6,554 nucleotides of DNA, taken from the NCBI GenBank assembly GCA_009845505.1, contig VXZL01000602.1, forward strand, positions 5,826 through 12,379. Reading direction: 5' to 3'. The translations under genes were made by a program, and so were the position numbers. The stretch is from Candidatus Poribacteria bacterium. Its GTDB lineage: Bacteria > Poribacteria > WGA-4E > WGA-3G. Position 1 is the stretch's first letter. Every line of letters begins with the position of its first letter. Below are positions 1 through 6,207 of the stretch, one piece after another. The notes under the pieces were generated by a model. That model made no database searches and was not told the DNA's origin. It saw only the letters and a program-made list of their open reading frames with translations.

Positions 1-1
1 C

Positions 2-679
2 ACGACCTTTATTGACGTTAACAACAACGGCTTCCTCGGTGATTTTCAGGACAAAAACGGCAACGGTATCAAAGAAGAAGGGGAACCCTATATCGATAAG
101 CCAGAAATCGCCGAGTATTTCAGTAATACCGATAATGCGCTGCTTATCTCCTATGCACGTCAAGTCCACCATAAGGTAGCCGTCGGCGGTAATCTTAAAC
201 TTCTCAACCAATCGATTTTTGAAAATAGCGGAAACGGCTTTGGCATTGATATCGGTTTGATTGCAGAACCCCACGAGGGTTTACGCGTCGGTGCAATGTT
301 ATTAGACGCAACAGGCACCCAGATACGTTGGGACACTGCAGACACACCGACGTTCACCCGTACGCGTCGATTCCGACTCGGTACGGCTTACCACTTTACG
401 GTGCCACGTCTTGGTCAGGGGACCATCGGTGCAGACATTGAAACCGACCAAGCTGACCTGGAGGTAGGTGGCGGCGGAGGCGGACTTGTGCCACGTATCG
501 GTGCGGAATATTGGCTCTTTAATATCGTCGCGCTCCGTGGCGGTTGGAATGGATACGGACTTTCTGCGGGTGCCGGGCTCCATTTACGGGTAAATGCGAT
601 GTCGTTTTTTATCAACTACGCTTTTAATACCCACACTCTCGGCGGTTCACAGCGTATCTCTGTTTCTGGGGAATTCTAA
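2..679 (+). CDS. PorV/PorQ (UPF0164)-type outer-membrane beta-barrel protein, 5' truncated
   Basis: The frame is open from the window edge to the TAA at 677-679, giving 225 visible residues; the true start lies outside the window, and the TTG at 257 is internal. The visible N-terminal part is rich in Asp, Asn and Gly and contains two EF-hand-like loops: DVNNNG near residues 5-10, and a full 12-residue loop at 17-28 with D17, N19, N21, G22 and E28. The rest alternates amphipathic strands with turns, including the RWDT segment, a Gly-rich run (GGGGGG) and repeated aromatic strands, and it ends in Phe. A terminal Phe is typical of barrels inserted by the BAM machinery. The pattern fits the PorV/PorQ or UPF0164 group, whose members include the type IX secretion shuttle PorV. 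The family call rests on remembered pattern, and a role in secretion is inference. The next gene, 221 bases downstream, has a type IX-like C-terminal domain. Confidence 0.72.
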   Translation, partial: TTFIDVNNNGFLGDFQDKNGNGIKEEGEPYIDKPEIAEYFSNTDNALLISYARQVHHKVAVGGNLKLLNQSIFENSGNGFGIDIGLIAEPHEGLRVGAMLLDATGTQIRWDTADTPTFTRTRRFRLGTAYHFTVPRLGQGTIGADIETDQADLEVGGGGGGLVPRIGAEYWLFNIVALRGGWNGYGLSAGAGLHLRVNAMSFFINYAFNTHTLGGSQRISVSGEF

Positions 680-684
680 CTTTA

Positions 685-814
685 ACAGGACTTACGCAGC
701 GTGCTCTTTTGTAGCATAGGAGACCGTTGGTTTCCTGTGCACTGAAAACGTCTCTGTTTTTGAGAGTTTACCCGCTAACGGAACGTCATATCGTCAAAAT
801 TACGTAAACCCTGT
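685..814. repeat. Imperfect 14-base inverted repeats 130 bases apart
   Basis: acaggacttacgca at 685-698 and tacgtaaaccctgt at 801-814 are inverted copies matching at 11 of 14 positions; all three differences are transitions. They enclose the first GTT-loop hairpin and no open reading frame of note. This could be a decayed miniature element, but with two short imperfect ends and no clear target duplication it may also be chance. Confidence 0.25.
714..740. repeat. GTT-loop hairpin, copy 1 (12-bp stem)
   Basis: The arms gcataggagacc (714-725) and ggtttcctgtgc (729-740) pair along all 12 positions, two of them G-T wobbles, around the loop GTT. It starts 34 bases after the stop of the barrel gene and is preceded by tttgtagcata (708-718), which overlaps the left arm. 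No T-run follows on either strand, so it is not a classical intrinsic terminator. A sibling lies at 847-867. Confidence 0.6.
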
Positions 815-846
815 GTAGTATAAATAATCCAAGATTCCACTTTGTA

Positions 847-867
847 GCATAACCTGTTAGGTTGTGC
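847..867. repeat. GTT-loop hairpin, copy 2 (9-bp stem)
   Basis: The arms gcataacct (847-855) and aggttgtgc (859-867) pair at nine positions, one a wobble, around the same GTT loop as copy 1. The 11 bases tttgtagcata (841-851) are identical to 708-718 in copy 1. The inner stem bases differ between copies but stay paired. It lies 33 bases before the ATG at 901, so it is probably in the leader of the WD40-dockerin gene or just upstream of it. Confidence 0.6.
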
Positions 868-900
868 CACTTCCTGCTGAATAGGAAAAGAGACGACTCG

Positions 901-2523
901 ATGAAAAATAGATGCTTTTCGATTTTACTAATTGGGTTTGTGATTTTTGTTTTGCCATCAAATACCTTCGCCCAAGACGACCCGCAGTGGCACCTGCCCG
1001 AGGGTGCGAAAGCGAGACTCGGTAAAGGAGACATAAATGAGATAACGTATTCGCCGGATGGCACACTTTTGGCAGTAGCGAGTAGCATCGGTATCTGGAT
1101 ATACGACACACAGACCGGTGAAGAAGTTGCTCTGTTTGTCGGACATACGGAGTCGGTTGCAAGCGTAGCGTTTTCACCGGATGGCAATACCCTCGCTTCG
1201 GGAAGTGGGGACGACACCCTCCGTTTGTGGAACGCACACACAGGCAAACACCTCCGAACACTATCAGGACATACGGTTTGGGTCCGTAGTGTAGCATTCA
1301 GTCCAGATTGCACTACTATCGCATCGGGAAGTTCGGACAATACCCTCCGTTTGTGGAACACACAGACAGGCACACATTTACGAACACTATCAGGACATAC
1401 AAACCGGGTCTATAGCGTAGCGTTTTCCCCGGATGGCACTACTATCGCTTCAGGAAGTTGGGATGGCACGGTGCTGCTGTGGGAGTTGGTTCCCTCTCCT
1501 ACATCGAATGCGATACTCAGTCTTTCACCTGCCGCACCACAATCCCCGGCTACCGGACAACAACTGACCCTCTCCCTCAAAATCGCGGACGCTGAAGACA
1601 TCGCAGGTTACCAAGCAACAGTATCATTTGACATCTTTGCACTCCGATACATTGAGAGTATGAACGGCGATTACCTACCTGCAGGTGCGTTCTTTATTCC
1701 ACCTGTCGTTGAAGGCAACACCGTGACACTTGCAGCCTCCTCACTCGCTGGTGAAAGCGATGGGGACGGCACACTTGCAACGATTACGTTTGAAGTCATT
1801 GCCGTCAAAGCCTCCACCGTCCGATTAACCGATGTGCTACTGACAGACCGTTCCGCTGAAAGTTCAACGCCGCAGATAGAAAACGCTGAGATTTCGGCAC
1901 CTCCACAACTGTCCACGGATGTCAATAAAGACGGTATCGTCAACGTTATTGATCTGACCTTGGTTGCTGCTAACTTCCGGAAGACTGGCGCAAATGATGC
2001 GGATGTCAATAATGATGGGGTTGTCAACGTCATTGACTTGACGCTTGTCGCTGCAGCATTCGGTAATACCGCAGCCGCACCGGAAATTTGGAGTCTTCCG
2101 CCTGAGGACACACCGACAAGCACACAAGTGAAGCAGTGGCTAAGTCAGGCACGGCAGATGAACCTGTCGGACACAGACTTCCAACGGGGTATCCGCGCCC
2201 TGGAACAACTTTTGGCAGTGCTGACCCCGAAAGAGACAGTCCTTCTGCCAAATTACCCGAACCCATTCAATCCGGAGACCTGGATCCCTTACCATTTAGC
2301 AAAGTCGACAGGGGTGACAGTGACCATCTATGCAGCAAACGGGGCAGTCGTTCGCACATTCGCTTTAGGACATCAGGTGGCGGGTGTGTATCAAAGTAAA
2401 AGCCGTGCGGCGTATTGGGACGGTAAAAACGCACTCGGTGAACTTGTCGCAAGCGGCGTATATTTCTATACGCTAACGGCAGGCGATTTTAAGGCGACTC
2501 GGAAGATGTTAATTCGGAAGTAA
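901..2523 (+). CDS. Secreted WD40-cohesin-dockerin protein with type IX-like C-terminal domain
   Basis: This 540-residue protein starts at ATG 901, preceded by aggaaa at 883-888. An in-frame TTG at 862 would put 13 residues before the signal peptide and overlap a hairpin. Domains: signal peptide 1-25 (ends TFAQ); four WD40 repeats at about 40-70, 80-111, 122-153 and 164-195, with AFSPDG and LRLWN signatures; a cohesin-like beta domain about 201-330; a type I dockerin 340-388 with two calcium loops, DVNKDGIVNVID and DVNNDGVVNVID, 28 residues apart; a helical linker about 400-445; and a C-terminal FlgD-Ig or type IX sorting-like domain 448-540 (YPNPFNPETW, ASGVYFYTL, KMLIRK). Four repeats are too few for a standard seven-bladed propeller, so it may be incomplete or assemble with a partner. 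Domain calls are by motif. The molecular role is unknown; export to the cell surface or outside is inferred from the signal peptide and C-terminal domain. Confidence 0.88.
   Translation: MKNRCFSILLIGFVIFVLPSNTFAQDDPQWHLPEGAKARLGKGDINEITYSPDGTLLAVASSIGIWIYDTQTGEEVALFVGHTESVASVAFSPDGNTLASGSGDDTLRLWNAHTGKHLRTLSGHTVWVRSVAFSPDCTTIASGSSDNTLRLWNTQTGTHLRTLSGHTNRVYSVAFSPDGTTIASGSWDGTVLLWELVPSPTSNAILSLSPAAPQSPATGQQLTLSLKIADAEDIAGYQATVSFDIFALRYIESMNGDYLPAGAFFIPPVVEGNTVTLAASSLAGESDGDGTLATITFEVIAVKASTVRLTDVLLTDRSAESSTPQIENAEISAPPQLSTDVNKDGIVNVIDLTLVAANFRKTGANDADVNNDGVVNVIDLTLVAAAFGNTAAAPEIWSLPPEDTPTSTQVKQWLSQARQMNLSDTDFQRGIRALEQLLAVLTPKETVLLPNYPNPFNPETWIPYHLAKSTGVTVTIYAANGAVVRTFALGHQVAGVYQSKSRAAYWDGKNALGELVASGVYFYTLTAGDFKATRKMLIRK
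1141..1485 (+). repeat. 126-base tandem WD40-coding repeats
   Basis: Blocks beginning ggacat recur at 1141, 1267 and 1393, exactly 126 bases (42 codons) apart; the third ends near the Trp codon at 1480-1482. Units 1 and 2 share 18 identical bases at 1216-1233 and 1342-1359, and 19 identical bases at 1255-1273 and 1381-1399. Such DNA-level identity suggests recent duplication or gene conversion of blades. The first, degenerate WD40 repeat (about codons 40-70) lies outside this block. Confidence 0.8.
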
Positions 2524-2587
2524 TTTGAACTGATACAATTGGGGGCCGTTAGGTCGTGGGTACTTTGCTAGAAAATAGATGAAAAGA

Positions 2588-2618
2588 TTGGTATATTTTC
2601 TGCAGAAAGTGGTATAAT
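2588..2618 (+). promoter_or_regulatory. Putative sigma-70-like promoter with extended -10
   Basis: TATAAT at 2613-2618 is a perfect -10 box, preceded by TGG at 2610-2612, which matches the extended -10 TGN motif. A -35-like ttggta at 2588-2593 gives a long 19-base spacer, so the extended -10 probably carries most of the strength. Transcription would start near 2625, about 45 bases before the ATG at 2670. Sigma-factor preferences of this lineage are assumed, not shown. Confidence 0.5.
2597..2608. promoter_or_regulatory. Perfect palindrome in promoter spacer, possible operator
   Basis: tttctgcagaaa is a perfect 12-base palindrome placed between the putative -35 and -10 boxes, where a bound dimer would block polymerase. 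The downstream gene starts like a DNA-binding antitoxin, and such antitoxins commonly repress their own promoter. That link is inference; the palindrome itself is certain. Confidence 0.4.
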
Positions 2619-2638
2619 ATTCTCAGTTTGGGAACTTA

Positions 2639-2664
2639 ATCCTTTTATCACAAACATAAAGGAT
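2639..2664 (+). promoter_or_regulatory. Leader hairpin covering the Shine-Dalgarno site of the 2670 gene
   Basis: atccttttat (2639-2648) pairs with ataaaggat (2656-2664) over nine pairs with one bulged T, leaving the loop cacaaac. The right arm contains most of the Shine-Dalgarno sequence aaagga (2658-2663), which sits six bases before ATG 2670. Folding would hide the ribosome site. The stem is AT-rich, so the effect may be modest. Confidence 0.35.
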
Positions 2665-2669
2665 AAATA

Positions 2670-3059
2670 ATGGAACATCAAGTCACACTCAACATTCCGG
2701 ATGCTGTCTATCAACGCGCTCACCAAATTGCAGAAAGGCAAGGTGTCAAATTAGAAAATGTCCTTGTTGGCATCTTGCGGGCATATTGGTCTCCTACCAA
2801 TGAAAAACATAGGCAGTGTCTACATCCCCGCCTTGAAAGACGGGGTTTTGACACTGAAGATTATGATAACACTCCCACAGAGCAAAATCTTAGCAGTCAT
2901 TGGGTCCTTATCATCCTCAGATTGGCAAGCAGTGAAGGCGTGCATCCGCAAAGCAATATCAGTATGAATGCTTTAGAATTTAGTATCTCCGATTCGAGAG
3001 TCCAATTTTCGAGCATTCCAACAAGGGTTAGAGACCTAGTTGATTCCGTACTTTCTTAA
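2670..3059 (+). pseudogene. Antitoxin-like small gene, probably disrupted
   Basis: ATG 2670 has a good Shine-Dalgarno site and opens a 129-residue frame. Residues 1 to about 45 (VTLNIPDAVYQRAHQIAERQ, then VKLENVLVGILRAYW) look like the short strand-helix-helix proteins that often precede type II toxins in bacteria of this kind. After about residue 48 the frame loses protein character, exactly where a 43-base inverted repeat (2814-2856) begins. Beyond the repeat, frame +1 (to TGA 2965-2967) reads as more convincing protein: KILAVIGSLSSSDWQAVKAC followed by IRKAISV. This resembles the C-terminal helix of MazF/PemK-like toxins. I read the locus as a remnant of an antitoxin-toxin pair damaged by deletion and/or insertion. 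The toxin assignment is weak, and an intact orphan gene of unknown function cannot be excluded. Confidence 0.45.
2814..2856. repeat. 43-base inverted repeat, possible IS200/IS605-type end or palindromic insertion
   Basis: Two nested pairings share one centre. The outer arms are cagtgtc (2814-2820) and gacactg (2850-2856), perfect over seven bases. The inner arms ccccg (2826-2830) and cgggg (2841-2845) enclose a further short C-C mismatched helix and are followed by TTTT. A CCCCG...CGGGG hairpin of this kind recalls the subterminal hairpins of IS200/IS605 elements, but no TnpA or TnpB coding sequence is present. It could also act as an intrinsic terminator on the plus strand because of the T-run. 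Its position at the break in the antitoxin-like gene suggests an insertion or deletion scar. Confidence 0.5.
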
Positions 3060-3116
3060 GCTGAGCTCATGGCATGTACGATAAACATCTTTATATCTCC
3101 CAGAACGAATTTTTAC

Positions 3117-4988
3117 ATGCAATTTAAATATTTATGCGCTACTCTAATCTTTTTATTCAGTCTTTTGTACCCAAGTTTTGCGCAGCAGCAACCCATTGTC
3201 CTGAGGCACGGTGGTACTGTCCAATCGGTGGCGTTCTCTCCAGTCGATAATACCCTTGTCGCCAGTGCCGGTGGACATAATACCATCAAACTGTGGAACT
3301 TACACCAGAATACCGTCAAAGCACTCACGGATCATAAAGCCAAAGTCAATTTGGTCGCATTCTCTCCAAATGGCAAATTGCTCGCAAGTGGGAGTGAGGA
3401 TAGAACCATTAAAATATGGGATGTCTCACAGTGGGAAAATATTGAGATCCATGAACCTGTTACCGTCTACATGCCTTATCCAATCCAAACAGTTGCATTC
3501 CATCCGTATGGGCAACTTCTTGCTGCCTCCGGTAGACATGTAAAATTATTAGATATAGTCAATCAGACCGAGAGTGCGCCACTTAGACACAATGAGTGGG
3601 TCTGGACACTCGCTTTTTCACCCCATGGAAGGTACCTCGCCACAGACGATGGCATAAAAACCACTGTGAAAATTTGGGACACTCAGCAGAAACAAATTAC
3701 CGCTATCTTAGAAGGGCATACTTCAGACATCAACTGTGTTAAGTTTTCTCCCGACGGTCGGACGTTCGCGAGTTCCTCGTGGGGTAGAGAAATCAAGTTA
3801 TGGGATGTTTCAAATTGGGAACGCCTTCGCACGTTTCATACCAATGGAACGGCTGCTATTGATTTCTCTCCCGATAGAAGCATTCTTGTCAGTGGCGGGT
3901 CAGAAGAAGTAAAACTCTGGTCTATTGACAGTGGTGAAAATATAGCCACACTGTCAGGTCACAGAGATTGGGTTAGAGGCGTTGCTTTTTCCCCGGATAG
4001 CAAAACCATCGCCAGTGGTGGTGAAGGGGGTATGGTTCACGTCCAGAACGTTAAGCGTCTTTTAGAATTAAAGGGTCAACGAAACACTGTCCGCCTCATC
4101 TATTTTCTTCCACGTGACCGTTCTCCTCAACCCGACATAGACACCAAATTAGATAAGTTGATTAAAGATGTTCAACAGGTTTACATGAATCAGATGGACT
4201 ACTACGGGTTCGGCAGAAAAACTTTTCAGTTTGAAACCGATGCAACCGGTAAAGCCGTCGTACATCGTATGATAGGTAAGTTCAAGGATGAATACTATCA
4301 CGATAAGTCTAACGCAGTTTGGGACGAAATAGATGAACGCTTCGACACATCACAAAATATCTATCTTGCCGCCTTAGATATCAGCACTGACCTCCTTGAT
4401 GGGTTTGCGGCTGGTTTTGGGGGGCATAATGTATCTGGTGGAACAGCACTTATTCCAGCCGCTCGAGAATATTTTGGCAGCGACTTAGGAGTTGCTATAA
4501 CTGCTCATGAACTCGGGCACGCTTTTGGGTTGCATCACGACTACCGTAACAATTTGAAGCCGTGGATAGATTTATACACGACTGACCCTATGATTACCTC
4601 CATTTGTGCCGCCGGGTGGTTGGATGCCCATAGCTATTTCAATACCAACAAGACCTACTTTAATGAACCTACAACCATCGAAATGTTGTCGCCTGTCGGA
4701 GTTTCCTCATCCAACCCCCATCTCCGCTTCAAAATAGCCGACCTTGATAGCCTCCACCAAGCACAATTATTCTCTAAAGTTGAATATGAAAACACACGTG
4801 AATTTAGTATACTTGGCTGTAAACCCTTAGATGGGACGAGCAGCATTGTCGAATTTGTCACGGACCAATTGACACTGACAACCAAGTCTGTAACGCTTCG
4901 GGTTATAGATGCGTATGGAAATTTCACAGAGAAGGCGTTCCCGATCCATACTTCCACTCTGCTGCCTGTGGATGTGAATGTGAAATAG
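3117..4988 (+). CDS. Secreted WD40 propeller fused to a metzincin-type zinc protease
   Basis: This 623-residue protein is started at ATG 3117 because that gives a clean signal peptide (residues 1-23, ending SFAQ). The in-frame ATG 3069 would add 16 residues before it, and neither start has a clear Shine-Dalgarno site. Seven WD40 blades follow at about 29-61, 70-102, 121-146, 157-188, 199-230, 243-269 and 280-311, enough for a closed propeller. Residues about 324-515 form a peptidase domain with HELGHAFGLHHD at 464-475, matching the metzincin consensus HExxHxxGxxH/D: zinc ligands H464, H468 and H474, catalytic E465. M492 is a candidate Met-turn. Residues about 516-610 look like an Ig-like beta domain. 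The chain stops at VDVNVK, which resembles the first residues of a dockerin loop. Extracellular or periplasmic proteolysis is inferred; the substrate is unknown. The 23-base gap to the convergent gene shows no clear terminator. Confidence 0.87.
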   Translation: MQFKYLCATLIFLFSLLYPSFAQQQPIVLRHGGTVQSVAFSPVDNTLVASAGGHNTIKLWNLHQNTVKALTDHKAKVNLVAFSPNGKLLASGSEDRTIKIWDVSQWENIEIHEPVTVYMPYPIQTVAFHPYGQLLAASGRHVKLLDIVNQTESAPLRHNEWVWTLAFSPHGRYLATDDGIKTTVKIWDTQQKQITAILEGHTSDINCVKFSPDGRTFASSSWGREIKLWDVSNWERLRTFHTNGTAAIDFSPDRSILVSGGSEEVKLWSIDSGENIATLSGHRDWVRGVAFSPDSKTIASGGEGGMVHVQNVKRLLELKGQRNTVRLIYFLPRDRSPQPDIDTKLDKLIKDVQQVYMNQMDYYGFGRKTFQFETDATGKAVVHRMIGKFKDEYYHDKSNAVWDEIDERFDTSQNIYLAALDISTDLLDGFAAGFGGHNVSGGTALIPAAREYFGSDLGVAITAHELGHAFGLHHDYRNNLKPWIDLYTTDPMITSICAAGWLDAHSYFNTNKTYFNEPTTIEMLSPVGVSSSNPHLRFKIADLDSLHQAQLFSKVEYENTREFSILGCKPLDGTSSIVEFVTDQLTLTTKSVTLRVIDAYGNFTEKAFPIHTSTLLPVDVNVK

Positions 4989-5011
4989 TTAACATTTAAA
5001 TTGAGAGACAT

Positions 5012-6205
5012 CTACAGGCTTGTTTGTTCAAAAGCCGCATCCGTCCCTACCTCAATCCGCACTGGTGCTAAATACGGACGGATGGCTTCCGTATCCACAC
5101 GCACACCGAGTCCCGGAAATTCTTTTATCCGAACCATCCCATCGGCTTCAACAGGAAACGGGTCTGCTATCAAGCACTGCGATAATTCTGAGCCCGCTGC
5201 CGGATATTCTAATAGCTCGAAATCAGAGTTCGTTGCAAACACATGAAGTGCAGCAGCGAGGCTTAGATGGCTTTTGAACGTGTGATTGACGTACTGAATA
5301 TCGTGCCGCTCTGCAAGTCGACGCACCTGAAAAGATGGCATAATTCCACCGATGCGTCCAGCGTCAATCTGCACGAACTGGATCCCCCCATACACAATCA
5401 AGTCTTCAGCCATTCGATAGGTGTTTGATCCTTCACCGGCGGCGATCGGGACGCTTGGACCTTTTTGTGTCAGAGCACCGTAGGCATCAACGGCATCGGG
5501 GGCAAGCGGCTCCTCCAACCACGTCGGAGAAAACTGCGCAAAAGCTTCAGCACGTCGGTAAGCCGTTTGGTGATCGGTTCCCCAAACAACACCCGCATCA
5601 ATCATAATTTGGGCATCCATTCCCATGCCTTCGCGCGCCGCACGCACAAGCGCAATGTCATTCGCTTCGCCGAATTTACCCATCGGTCCCCAACCAAACT
5701 TCGCAGCACGATATCCCTGTTGGCGCAATTCTGACGCGATATGATAGGTTTCTTCAGGTGTGTCCCCGAAAAGAACAGAGGCATACGGCAGTTTAGGATA
5801 TGGTGTGTCAGATGTTCCTGACATCTCCGCAAGCAGCCGGTAAACGGGTTTTTCCAACCTCTGGCCAACAAGATCCCACAGAGCAATCTCAGCACCACTA
5901 TAGGCATGCTCTATCTGTTGAATGTCCAATCCGTTTCGTAGTGTCTTTTCGCTCAACTGAACCACATCGTCGGGACTCTCAAGCGTCTCACCAATCAACG
6001 AAGTACGGATATTGATGATATTGCCGTGGGACATCGGGCAGCAATAGACAGCAAGACTTACCAAAGGCGAAGCATCGCACTCTCCCCACCCTTCAAGCCC
6101 AGTATCCGTGCGGACCCGCACCAAGAGTGTATCTTGCGTTCCATCAGCAGCGGTTGTGATGTCAGGCATCCGTAGATAAAACGGATCAACTGCCGTAATT
6201 TTCAT
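5012..6205 (-). CDS. Mandelate racemase/muconate lactonizing enzyme family protein (enolase superfamily)
   Basis: This is a full-length 397-residue member starting MKITAVDPFY at ATG 6205-6203. The N-terminal alpha+beta capping domain spans about 1-125; the rest is the TIM-like barrel. Metal ligands are D203 (MIDAG), E231 (WLEEP) and E258 (AAGEGS). D281 and H308 form the general-base dyad, 27 residues apart as in mandelate racemase. Strand 2 has K169 followed by Phe-Gly-Trp, so the position that is Lys or His in classical KxK or KxH members is Gly here. Family members abstract an alpha-proton from a carboxylate; sugar-acid dehydration or racemisation is likely, but the substrate cannot be read from sequence. 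The start lies two bases after the stop of the upstream minus-strand gene, with a weak GAG-type ribosome site, so translational coupling is likely. Confidence 0.93.
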   Translation of the reverse strand: MKITAVDPFYLRMPDITTAADGTQDTLLVRVRTDTGLEGWGECDASPLVSLAVYCCPMSHGNIINIRTSLIGETLESPDDVVQLSEKTLRNGLDIQQIEHAYSGAEIALWDLVGQRLEKPVYRLLAEMSGTSDTPYPKLPYASVLFGDTPEETYHIASELRQQGYRAAKFGWGPMGKFGEANDIALVRAAREGMGMDAQIMIDAGVVWGTDHQTAYRRAEAFAQFSPTWLEEPLAPDAVDAYGALTQKGPSVPIAAGEGSNTYRMAEDLIVYGGIQFVQIDAGRIGGIMPSFQVRRLAERHDIQYVNHTFKSHLSLAAALHVFATNSDFELLEYPAAGSELSQCLIADPFPVEADGMVRIKEFPGLGVRVDTEAIRPYLAPVRIEVGTDAAFEQTSL

Positions 6206-6207
6206 AT

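Noticed and set aside
257..259. TTG as start of the barrel gene
   Set aside because: The same frame is open and protein-like back to base 2, so TTG is an internal Leu codon.
714..740. Intrinsic terminator of the barrel gene
   Set aside because: The stem is good but no T-run follows on either strand; it is better described as a repeat hairpin.
819..824. tataaa as a -10 box for the 901 gene
   Set aside because: No -35-like sequence lies at an acceptable distance; the nearest candidate (tcgtca 791-796) leaves a 22-base spacer.
862..900. Upstream TTG start for the WD40-dockerin gene
   Set aside because: It would place charged residues before the signal peptide and lie inside a hairpin; ATG 901 begins the signal peptide directly and has aggaaa upstream.
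786..1373. Long minus-strand open frames opposite the WD40 repeats
   Set aside because: They are antisense shadows of the repetitive WD40 coding sequence; their apparent internal repeats mirror the 126-base units, and no ribosome site or family pattern supports them.
2814..2856. Complete IS200/IS605 element
   Set aside because: Only one hairpin-like end is present; no TnpA or TnpB coding sequence is found nearby in any frame.
3069..3116. Earlier ATG for the WD40-protease gene
   Set aside because: It adds 16 residues in front of a complete signal peptide and has no better ribosome site; still possible, but less likely than ATG 3117.
5425..5907. Plus- and minus-strand frames overlapping the mandelate racemase-family gene
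   Set aside because: They are out-of-frame shadows; the 397-residue minus-strand frame has conserved catalytic residues and accounts for the whole region.
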